Origin: Lentisphaerota bacterium
GTDB lineage: Bacteria; Verrucomicrobiota; Kiritimatiellia; RFP12; UBA1067
Length of the DNA stretch: 14,007 bases
Direction of reading: 5' to 3'
Assembly: GCA_022839525.1 (NCBI GenBank)
Contig: JALHET010000041.1
Coordinates: 1 to 14,007, forward strand
How positions within the stretch are numbered: the first letter of the stretch is position 1; each line of letters opens with the position of its first letter. This document shows positions 7,212 to 14,007 of the stretch, piece by piece. Below the pieces are notes generated by a model. It saw only the letters and a program-made list of their open reading frames with translations, searched no databases and was not told where the DNA came from. A program made the position numbers and the translations under genes.

Positions 7212-8171
7212 TTAATTAAACGGCAGCGGGAACACCCCGCACACCCGCACCGGCCTGCGCACCTTGTCCATCCATACCGGCTGCCCCCGCGCGACCAGCG
7301 CGCCGCTTCCCGGCACCGCCGCGCACGCGGCCTCGATCTCCTTCCAGTCCAGACCCAGAAACGCGGTCGAGAGCGCATCCGCCTCCGCCGCCGAAGACGC
7401 GTACGACCACGCCGCCGGATGCCGTGCAGCCGCCGCACCCTTCCGCACGTCCACAACGTGCGCGCCTTTGACGTCAAAACCTGAACCGCTCAACGCGCCG
7501 TTGCTGAGCCGGACGTTGTGCAGACCCGCACGCTCGCGCCAGTCGCCTCCTACACCCACCGGCCAGCCCGGTTGCCCGTCGCCCATCGAGCCCCGCGCCA
7601 CCACGGTGCTGGTGCCGCCATGCATCAGGAAATCGGTAAACTCCCAATCCGTCACCAGCATCTCGCACGCGACATCCAGCGCGTACCCCTTGGCGATCGC
7701 CCCGAAGTCGAGTTCCAGCGGCGTCGCGCGCCCGAGCCGGTCCGGCTTCACCGCGATCAGCAGGTTCTGCGTGTCGATGACCAGCCGGCTCATGCCGCAC
7801 GCCGCCAACACGCTCCCGCGCTCCTGCGGCGTCAAGGCCTGCCACCGGTGCTTCACCTCGCGCAGCGCGTCCATCACCGCGCCGACCGTCACATCGAACG
7901 CGCCGTGTGTAGCCGCGCACACCTGCGTCGCAATCATCAGCAGGCGGAGCGTTTCCGGGGCGACGCGGTACGTCTCGCCCGGCTTGAGCCGGGCGATCAT
8001 CGCCACCTCGCTCACGTCGAGGAAACGGCTGAGCAACTCCTCCAGCCTGTCCACCTTCTGAAACACCGCGTGCGACGCGCTCCCGGCGAGTTGGTGATCA
8101 TCCGTTACGATCATCAGCTCAAACACCGTCGACATCGCCTGGTGCTCAAACCGGTGGACGACTGGTTTCAT
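7212..8171 (-). CDS. apbE: ApbE-family FAD:protein FMN transferase
   Basis: ApbE enzymes transfer FMN from FAD through a phosphodiester bond onto a Thr or Ser of target flavoproteins, using Mg2+. The 319-residue product carries the family landmarks: MSTVFEL near the N-terminus (13-19), LLSRFLDVSEV (47-56), FDVTVG (92-97), the core DFGAIAKG (155-162), FLMHGG (181-186), HVVDVRKG (238-245, matching the usual HIxDP region) and ADALSTA (264-270). Length is typical for the catalytic domain. Unlike most characterised ApbE proteins, no signal peptide or lipobox is visible with this start, and no upstream extension in the 25-bp gap could supply one. Location is therefore uncertain. The gene follows the heptaheme cytochrome directly, suggesting that the flavin acceptor belongs to the same electron-transfer module, but no FMN_bind domain is recognisable in the window. 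The ribosome site before ATG 8171 is weak. Confidence 0.93.
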   Translation of the reverse strand: MKPVVHRFEHQAMSTVFELMIVTDDHQLAGSASHAVFQKVDRLEELLSRFLDVSEVAMIARLKPGETYRVAPETLRLLMIATQVCAATHGAFDVTVGAVMDALREVKHRWQALTPQERGSVLAACGMSRLVIDTQNLLIAVKPDRLGRATPLELDFGAIAKGYALDVACEMLVTDWEFTDFLMHGGTSTVVARGSMGDGQPGWPVGVGGDWRERAGLHNVRLSNGALSGSGFDVKGAHVVDVRKGAAAARHPAAWSYASSAAEADALSTAFLGLDWKEIEAACAAVPGSGALVARGQPVWMDKVRRPVRVCGVFPLPFN

Positions 8172-8196
8172 GTTTCAAAGATCAGGTATTATTGAT

Positions 8197-10926
8197 TCAT
8201 TCCTTGCGGCCGCCCGTCAACAGCATCCAAGCCGAAACGGCCAGGAAGCAGAAGGTTGTGCAGCGGTGCGCCCATGTCATCACATGCTGCCACCCCTCCC
8301 CGAACCAGGTCATCATCGGGGCCACGGCCGTGAAGAGCACGCCGACACCCAACACCATCACCAGCATCCACAGCAGGTTGCGCTTCACGTTCGTGATGCG
8401 CCGCGCGCCGCGGAACCAGATCAGCGCCACGAGGCAGGCCGCAAAGAGTCCGCCCGCCACCATGTGGAAAACCAGCAGATAACCGGTCATCAGGTGGAAG
8501 AACCAGCCCAGCGCGCCGGATACGCCGAGGTAAACGCTCGCCGCGCACAGCCCCACAGCCGCCAGCTTGTCGATCAGCACGATCAGCTTCTCGTTCGGCT
8601 TGCCGTAGGGGACGTCGCCCTTGGCCAGCACGGCCGGCACGGCCGCCGCAACAAACGCCACCGCCACCAGCAGCACGATCGCGAAGACCGACCAAAGGAA
8701 GATCTTGAAGAACGGACGCATCAGGAACGTGACGCCGAACACCCTGTTGTAGCTTCCGCTGAGGTTCATGAACTCGTTCTGGGCCTTGACCAGCGTGCGC
8801 GAAGTCAGCAGCGGCCCCGTCGACGCCACCTTGGCGAAGAAGAACTTCGAATCCACCGTGTGGCAGTCCGCGCACTTCACGGGCTTCGCGCCGCGCGCCA
8901 TGCGGGCCGGGCGCACATCGTGTCCGACCGGCCAGGAGACCGCATCGGCGGCCTTTTCGGCCTTGGCCTTCAACGTGCCGTCCGCGGCAAGCTCCCAGAC
9001 TTGGCCGTGAGCCACATAAACGGCGCGCTTCGTCCCCTTGTCCGCCAAACACTTGAGCCCGGCCGCGACCATGTCCTCGGTGACCGTGCATTCGCTGCCG
9101 CCCAGTTCCTTGACGTTGCGCACTGTGTAGTCCGAAACCAACGGTTCAAACGTGCCGTTCTGGTACCAGCCCAGCAGCGGCTTTCCGGCCTTGACCGGCG
9201 CATTGGTAGAGACCATCGCATCGTTTTCGCCACCGCGGAAAAAAAGCGTGTTGCCGATCACAACCGCGCCGAAGCCGCGTTTCGCGGCCTGCTCCGAAGC
9301 GTCCAGCGTCTGCAGCAGGTTCGACAGTTTCTTTTCGCAGTCCTGGCGGGCCGTCAACTGCTCGTCCGTCATCTTCTCGATGTCCGCGTCCGCGTCATAA
9401 GCGGGAATCACGGCGATCAGGTTTGTCGCGCCCTGATAGAACCAGCCCGACACCGCCGCCGCCTCGCCGGCGGGTTCCGCCCGGCCGTCGACATTCTTTC
9501 TGAAGAGCATGCCGTCAACCGCCAGCACAGGCAACCCGGGGTTGTTGGGATCGGTCGCCAGCATGTCCAACGCCGCTCCCACCTGCTCGCGCACGTCCAA
9601 CAGACCCTCGCAGGCCGCCGACACCGTGTCAGGCAGGAGCGGGACGATCGTGGCGGCGTCAGCCGCATCGCGCGTGCCCCAGAAGGCCGGCCACGCCATG
9701 CGGCGGGGCTCGATCTTGCCCTGATCGTTCGTGACAAACACGGGCTCGATAATAAAGGGCTGCGGCGTCGCCCAACGCGCGCGGCCGTACACCCCCATGC
9801 GGTTGGCACGGGACGTGCGGACCTGCGCGAGGTCGCCGTTTTCGGTCACGCCGGAATGGCAGGCCGTGCAGGCGAGTGCCGAAAAGTGACTCGTGGGGAT
9901 ACCGGTGTGCTTCGGAGCGGGAGCCCCATGGCGTCCGGCCTTCGCGACACCGGAGCCCAGATGGCAACCCACGCAACTCGCGGTGGCGCGGATTTTGTCC
10001 ATCTTGCCGGTGTTGTCCCCCTCGAACCCGCGCGCGACCGCGTGATCCTCGCCGTTGCCGTGGCAGTCGGCGCAGGCCATGCCCGCACGCAGGTGGACGT
10101 CGCCGTCGATATCCTTGTGCGGCATGCCTGCCTGCGACGTCGAATGGCAGTTCAGGCAGTTCTCGTTGCGCGGCGCCCCGACGTCCAAAACCGCGCGGTT
10201 CTTGGCGTCGAACTGGCGCATGTCGTACACCACATGCGGAGGCACAGCGTAAACCGCATCATCGCGGTTCAGGCCGCGCAGCAACCCCCAATAGTCGGGC
10301 ACACGCGAACCCATGCCGAGGATCTCGCCCAGACCCGACGCGCCGGTCGCGGCCCATCGGAAGTTCTGGCGCAGGATGAGCCGGGTCCACTCGCTGTGGT
10401 CGTACATCTTGCTTTGGCTGTGACAGGCAAAACAGTTGATCTCGAGCGGCCCGCTCACATCCCAACGGGCGCGCGGCCCGCCTTCGGCGTAGAGATCCGC
10501 AGGGTCGGCAATGTCGCCGCCGGGCAGGTGGCGCCCGAACGCGTAAACCCACTCCCAGTCGGTCATGCCGATCTGCTTCGGCCGATACGTCCCGGGCCAG
10601 CCGCGCAAACTCATCGGGATCTGCGAGCCACTGAGCGGATCGATCAGGAACCACGGCTGCGCGGGACGGCCGGCGGCAGCGTTGGTGCTCGACATGTTGA
10701 AGTGCCAGCCCGACGCGATGACATTGTAGTCGTGACACTGGCCACACGTCTTGCGGGTGCTCACCGGCAATGCGTCAGACGCACCCGGCACGATCACGTC
10801 GCCGAACTCATCGTTCAGCGCAAGGCGATGCACCGGCGTGTTCCGCCCGCCGTCCCAGTGTGAAGGCACTGCTGCGAAGGCTGCACCCGCAACAAGAGCC
10901 AGAGCAAATGTGAGAAGTCGTTTCAT
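8197..10926 (-). CDS. Membrane-anchored heptaheme cytochrome c fused to a b-type cytochrome membrane domain
   Basis: Starting at ATG 10926 (AGGA seven bases upstream), the product has 909 residues. The open frame continues to 11259, but that extension covers the 9-bp repeats and the end of the preceding gene. Residues 1-19 are a signal peptide (AAFA|AV), so the N-terminal part is exported for c-heme attachment. Seven CXXCH motifs occur at 61, 165, 257, 285, 318, 353 and 685. Between the sixth and seventh lies a heme-free stretch of about 330 residues that I do not recognise. From about 740, some five hydrophobic helices follow. His811/His821 (spaced as in di-heme b561/FdnI-like domains) and His881/His887 are likely b-heme ligands. 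The architecture resembles CbcL of Geobacter, an inner-membrane quinol oxidase that feeds periplasmic cytochromes. Quinol oxidation or quinone reduction coupled to periplasmic electron transfer is inferred. It lies between the Gfo/Idh/MocA gene and apbE. Confidence 0.9.
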   Translation of the reverse strand: MKRLLTFALALVAGAAFAAVPSHWDGGRNTPVHRLALNDEFGDVIVPGASDALPVSTRKTCGQCHDYNVIASGWHFNMSSTNAAAGRPAQPWFLIDPLSGSQIPMSLRGWPGTYRPKQIGMTDWEWVYAFGRHLPGGDIADPADLYAEGGPRARWDVSGPLEINCFACHSQSKMYDHSEWTRLILRQNFRWAATGASGLGEILGMGSRVPDYWGLLRGLNRDDAVYAVPPHVVYDMRQFDAKNRAVLDVGAPRNENCLNCHSTSQAGMPHKDIDGDVHLRAGMACADCHGNGEDHAVARGFEGDNTGKMDKIRATASCVGCHLGSGVAKAGRHGAPAPKHTGIPTSHFSALACTACHSGVTENGDLAQVRTSRANRMGVYGRARWATPQPFIIEPVFVTNDQGKIEPRRMAWPAFWGTRDAADAATIVPLLPDTVSAACEGLLDVREQVGAALDMLATDPNNPGLPVLAVDGMLFRKNVDGRAEPAGEAAAVSGWFYQGATNLIAVIPAYDADADIEKMTDEQLTARQDCEKKLSNLLQTLDASEQAAKRGFGAVVIGNTLFFRGGENDAMVSTNAPVKAGKPLLGWYQNGTFEPLVSDYTVRNVKELGGSECTVTEDMVAAGLKCLADKGTKRAVYVAHGQVWELAADGTLKAKAEKAADAVSWPVGHDVRPARMARGAKPVKCADCHTVDSKFFFAKVASTGPLLTSRTLVKAQNEFMNLSGSYNRVFGVTFLMRPFFKIFLWSVFAIVLLVAVAFVAAAVPAVLAKGDVPYGKPNEKLIVLIDKLAAVGLCAASVYLGVSGALGWFFHLMTGYLLVFHMVAGGLFAACLVALIWFRGARRITNVKRNLLWMLVMVLGVGVLFTAVAPMMTWFGEGWQHVMTWAHRCTTFCFLAVSAWMLLTGGRKE

Positions 10927-10931
10927 GATAG

Positions 10932-10958
10932 ATCCTATCCGTCCTGTGCGTCCCGTTC
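10932..10958. repeat. Three degenerate 9-bp tandem repeats in the oxidoreductase/cytochrome gap
   Basis: Three contiguous 9-mers, ATCCTATCC, GTCCTGTGC and GTCCCGTTC, run from 10932 to 10958. On the minus strand the consensus is GNAYRGGAY. The array abuts the stop codon of the Gfo/Idh/MocA reading frame and fills most of the 32-bp gap. The last unit supplies the AGGA ribosome site of the cytochrome gene. Period and GAC/GAT ends match the array at 7154-7198. Confidence 0.5.
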
Positions 10959-12268
10959 CTAGACTTTGAACTCTTCCGGCTTGAACGTGATCGTCTTGCG
11001 CTCGGCCACCGAGCGGTTGGCGGCCAACACCGCGACGGCGGACTCGTACGCCAGATCGACGGGGCAGTTCAGTTTCTCGCCGTGACGGACCGCCGCGAAG
11101 AAATTCTCGAGGTGCGGCATGTGGGCAGGCTTGAGCAGATCCACCGGCAGCGGCCAGCCGTCGGCCTCGGCTGTCACGCGCACATCGACCGCCGCGTTGG
11201 TCGTGACCGTCGCCGCCACCCGAACGGCTCCCATTTCGGCACGCCGTCGCGCACCTCACGCTGCACCGCGTTGCCGCGCGCCGCGATCTCGGAGATCGTC
11301 AGCGACCCGTTCTCGCCCATGAACTGCTCGTAAAAGCCGCCTCGGCTCGAGGTCGTCAACACCTGATAGTAGGCGCGGTTGATGACGCCCTCACGCGTCT
11401 TGAACTCGTAGATGGCCATCACGTTATCGTTCATCTGGCGGTTGTAATAGTCGTTGCCGCCGATCGCCGTAACCGATATCGGCACACAGTCCCACACCCA
11501 GAAGAAAAGGTCGATCTGGTGCGAGCCGAGGTCGACCATCGGGCCGCCGCCGTACTTCGCGAACCAGCGCCAGTTCAAGAACTGCTCCATGTTCTCGTAC
11601 CCGTACTTCTGCAAGGTCTCGGTCGGGATGTTGAGGCGATCGCGCACCGATACGAACGGTGCGACCGACCGGTTCCATTGACCGTAAGCGTGCGTCACGC
11701 GCCCCAGCATGTTGGCCTCGCGGATGACGCGGTTGATCGCGTGCATGTAACGCGGGTTGGACCGGCGCTGATGGCCGATCTGCAGGATCTTGCCGGTCTC
11801 GCGCTGCGCCAACACCATGGACTTGGCTTTCTCGAGACTGTTGGACATTTCCTTCTCGCAGTACACATGCTTTCCGGCACGCATGGAAGCGTTCGTGATC
11901 TCCGCGTGCATCCAGTCCGGCGTGGCGTTGATGACGCAATCGATGTTCTTATCCTCTTTCGAGAGCATCTCGCGGTAGTCTTCATAGACATTCACCGTGT
12001 GCCCCAGAGCCCTCAGGCGCCCGCGCGCCATCTTGCGGCGGTAGTCCCAGATGTCGCAGACCGCAGTGAAGCGCACGCCGGGAATCTTCATCGCCGCGTC
12101 GGCCAGGATCTCGCCCTCGGCGCCATACCCGATCACCCCGACATTGACCTGATCATCCTTGGGGCCAATGGTGTTTGCCTCGTTGCTCAGGATGTTGAAG
12201 GTCGGCAGCAGGGCGGCAGCCGCCCCGGTCGTTTTGAGGAACTTTCTGCGGTTGAATGTCATGTCCAT
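10959..12268 (-). pseudogene. Tat-exported Gfo/Idh/MocA-family oxidoreductase, one-base frameshift near the C-terminus
   Basis: From ATG 12268 (AAGGA upstream) the frame encodes a twin-arginine signal (NRRKFLK, 6-12), the Rossmann motif G47-Y-G-A-E-G52, CEKE at 137-140 in place of the usual catalytic CEKP, GHQRRSNPRY (165-174) and the GGPMVDLGSHQID active-site region (241-253, His250). At Gly350 the frame runs into unrelated residues and stops at 11174. The expected C-terminus (HLENFFAAVRHGEKLNCP, then FKPEEFKV) continues in the -1 frame to 10959. Restoring one G in the GGG run at 11221-11219 would join both halves into a 436-residue protein of normal length. This is either a sequencing error or a recent mutation. 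The family uses NAD(P) to oxidise or rearrange sugars; some exported members hold the cofactor tightly, as in glucose-fructose oxidoreductase, and GH109 hydrolases are relatives. The substrate is unknown. It lies 37 bp after ETF-QO and 32 bp before the cytochrome gene. Confidence 0.85.
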
Positions 12269-12305
12269 AGTCGTTTCCTTGATGCTTTTTGAATAAAAAC
12301 GGTTC

Positions 12306-13940
12306 TCACATGCGTGTGTAGCGGGGGCCGTCACCACCCTGAGGGAAGGTCCACTCGATGTTCTGGAACGGATCCTTGATCTGGCACGTCTTGCAGTGCA
12401 GGCAATTGGAGAAGTCAACGTGGATCTTCCCGTCCTCCAGCCGGTACACCTCCGCCGGGCAGAACCTTTGACAAGGCGCACCGTAAAGCTTAATACATTT
12501 CTGGCACACGGCGCGATCAAGAATTTTAAGGTGGCACGGCTGATCCTCATCGTGGATGGTGCCGGACATGAACACGTCCGTCAGACGGTCCGGCGAGGTC
12601 GGGCTCGTATCCAGCACCTTGGCCTCGGGCAACTTTCCGCCTTTGAGCGGCAACATCTCCTCATAGTCCGGAGCCATCGGCACCTGCCAGAACGGGAACG
12701 TGCCGAACGTCGCCCACGCACACCCGGCGCTCATCACGCCCAAAATCAGGTTCGTGGAAAACGGCGCGCGCACGTTCTTCACGCGCTTAAGCTGTTTCCA
12801 CCCTTCGGTTCTCTTCAGCCGGTCGCCATAAGGCTTGAGTGCCTTCAGCGAAAAATCGTTTGCGTTCCAGCACTCCGCCAGTGTCTCGGCCGCCGCGCGG
12901 CCCGACTGTGCAGCAATGTGGATGCCCTTAATGCGAAGCGTGTCCACCAGCCCCGCCCCGTCGCCCACGATCAGCGCGCCGTCGGCAACCACCTGCGGCA
13001 CCGAATAGTAGCCGCCCTCGGGGATCACCTTCGCGCCATACGCCACGGACTTGCCGCCTTTGATGTGCTCCTCTATGACCGGATGCGCCTTGAACAGGCG
13101 GAACATCGTGTGCGGATCCGTCTCGGGATGCGCGTAGTCGAGCGCATACGCGAAACAGATCATCACCTGCGTCGGCGAAACGTGATACACGAAACCGCCG
13201 CCGTAGGTGCTCCAGTCGGAAGGATAGCCGAACGTGTGGGCGATCTCCCCCACCCGCGCCTCATTGGCCGGAACTTCGATCACCTCCTTGATACCCACCG
13301 CGTACGACTGCTGGCGCCGGGCTTCGAGCCCTTTGCGCGCGATCAGCTTGTCGGTCAAAACACCGCACGCGCCCTCGCCGAGCACCACCACCTTGGCGTA
13401 AATCTCCTCGCCCGGCGTGTAGCTCGCCTTCGGTTTGCCGTCCCGGTCCAGACCCTTGTCGCCGATCTTGACGCCGATCACGCGGCCCTTGTTGTCCTCA
13501 ATCAGCCCGGTCGCCGCAAACCCGGTGTAAACCTCGGCACCCTCTTTCTCGCAGAGCTGCGCAACGTACTGCGTCAGCTTGGTCAGCGACCCGACCGGAT
13601 ACCCGTGCGCCTGCATCAGCGGCGGCACCCAGGGGATTTTCATCGCGTGCTTCGCGTTGAACAGCATGTGGAACGCTTCTTTGCTGACACGCGCCTCCAC
13701 CGGCATCTTGGCGATCTCCTCCTCAGTCAACAGCCCCTCGAAACCGCTCATGTCGATCACCGCGCCGGACAAAACGTGGCTGCCCACGTTGCGCCCCTTC
13801 TCGATGACGGCCACGCGCGGGACAGACTTGCCCTGCGCCTTCAGCGTGCGCAGCAACGCCAGCGCCGTCGACAACGAAGCGATGCCCGCACCAACGCAGA
13901 GTATATCGGTATGAATCGGCTGTTTCATCTTGTTCGCCAT
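12306..13940 (-). CDS. Electron-transfer flavoprotein:quinone oxidoreductase (ETF-QO)
   Basis: ETF-QO passes electrons from reduced electron-transfer flavoprotein via FAD and a [4Fe-4S] cluster to membrane quinone. I start at ATG 13940 (544 residues), with a G-rich ribosome site upstream; TTG 13961 would only add a translated G-run. The N-terminus carries the FAD-binding DILCVGAGIAS (12-22), a GxGxxS variant of GxGxxG. Family landmarks follow: EKGRNVGSHVLSGAV, YGGGFVYH, FRLFKAHP, YGAKVIPEGGYYSVPQ, and VGDGAGLVDTLRIKGIHIA, which corresponds to the family's second FAD and quinone-site region. The C-terminus has C494 (CPAEVY) plus C513, C516 and C519 (NCLHCKTCQIKDP), the four cluster ligands, and ends in the typical GGDGPRYTRM. 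Extra cysteines occur at 479, 482 and 490. No ETF alpha or beta gene is in the window. It precedes the oxidoreductase and cytochrome genes and probably shares their transcript. Confidence 0.93.
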   Translation of the reverse strand: MANKMKQPIHTDILCVGAGIASLSTALALLRTLKAQGKSVPRVAVIEKGRNVGSHVLSGAVIDMSGFEGLLTEEEIAKMPVEARVSKEAFHMLFNAKHAMKIPWVPPLMQAHGYPVGSLTKLTQYVAQLCEKEGAEVYTGFAATGLIEDNKGRVIGVKIGDKGLDRDGKPKASYTPGEEIYAKVVVLGEGACGVLTDKLIARKGLEARRQQSYAVGIKEVIEVPANEARVGEIAHTFGYPSDWSTYGGGFVYHVSPTQVMICFAYALDYAHPETDPHTMFRLFKAHPVIEEHIKGGKSVAYGAKVIPEGGYYSVPQVVADGALIVGDGAGLVDTLRIKGIHIAAQSGRAAAETLAECWNANDFSLKALKPYGDRLKRTEGWKQLKRVKNVRAPFSTNLILGVMSAGCAWATFGTFPFWQVPMAPDYEEMLPLKGGKLPEAKVLDTSPTSPDRLTDVFMSGTIHDEDQPCHLKILDRAVCQKCIKLYGAPCQRFCPAEVYRLEDGKIHVDFSNCLHCKTCQIKDPFQNIEWTFPQGGDGPRYTRM

Positions 13941-13979
13941 AACTCCCGCCCCCCAATTCAAAAAAAGTACGTCCGGCCC

Positions 13980-14007
13980 TCAGTTTTTCCGCTTCGCCTC
14001 GACCGCC
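13980..14007 (-). CDS. Possible 3' end of an upstream gene
   Basis: On the minus strand the window opens with a frame reading AVEAKRKN and then TGA at 13982-13980, 39 bp before the ETF-QO start. The charged, Lys-rich end is plausible for a protein C-terminus, and the spacing fits an operon. Only about nine codons are present, so neither the frame nor the product can be established. Confidence 0.25.

Noticed and set aside
8170..10863. Very long plus-strand open frame (897 codons) opposite the cytochrome gene
   Set aside because: It is antisense to a gene with seven heme motifs and clear membrane helices. Its product is His/Arg/Gln-rich without recognisable domains, as expected from high-GC antisense frames.
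10927..11259. Upstream extension of the cytochrome frame to 11259
   Set aside because: It overlaps the C-terminal coding part of the Gfo/Idh/MocA gene and the 9-bp repeats. ATG 10926 gives a proper signal peptide and has a ribosome site.
12269..12550. Upstream extension of the Gfo/Idh/MocA frame to 12550
   Set aside because: It overlaps the iron-sulfur end of ETF-QO and would bury the Tat signal. ATG 12268 has AAGGA upstream.
1..14007. CRISPR arrays, tRNA or rRNA genes, insertion sequences, prophage genes
   Set aside because: No spaced identical repeats, tRNA-like cloverleaf, rRNA-like stretch, transposase motif or phage gene was found on reading both strands.

Overview
The window is a GC-rich bacterial segment in which every supported gene lies on the minus strand, so transcription runs from the right edge to the left. 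The gene content points to the PVC group, most likely Kiritimatiellota/Lentisphaerota/Verrucomicrobiota. Pointers are a Tat-exported Gfo/Idh/MocA oxidoreductase, a secreted discoidin-like protein, a LamG-sialidase protein, a corrinoid protein of methyltransferase systems, and GYF_2 coiled-coil proteins. This taxonomic reading is inference; no rRNA or marker gene is present.

Right half (about 14.0 to 7.2 kb), in transcription order: the last codons of an unknown gene; electron-transfer-flavoprotein:quinone oxidoreductase (ETF-QO); a Tat-signal Gfo/Idh/MocA oxidoreductase broken by an apparent one-base loss in a GGG run; a large membrane-anchored heptaheme c-type cytochrome with a C-terminal b-type membrane domain; and an ApbE-type FAD:protein FMN transferase. 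These fit a chain in which electrons enter the quinone pool through ETF-QO and leave through the fused b/c cytochrome to the periplasm or beyond. The exported oxidoreductase and the flavin transferase would be accessory. Two short arrays of degenerate 9-bp tandem repeats sit in intergenic gaps and bracket the cytochrome-apbE pair.

Middle (7.1 to 6.24 kb): a small secreted discoidin-like protein, followed by two consecutive hairpins. The second has a U-tract and is a convincing intrinsic terminator. The first contains a perfect 12-bp palindrome that resembles LacI/PurR-family operators. A sigma70-like promoter follows, so a new transcription unit starts here.

Left half (6.24 kb to 1): two tandem paralogous proteins, each with two GYF_2-like modules and a long coiled coil; an orphan corrinoid-binding protein with the B12-ligand motif DxHxxG; and a secreted protein with two LamG domains and a sialidase-fold domain. 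The last starts inside the stop region of the corrinoid gene and runs off the left edge. This unit is tightly packed but functionally heterogeneous. No RNA gene, CRISPR array, insertion sequence or origin was seen.
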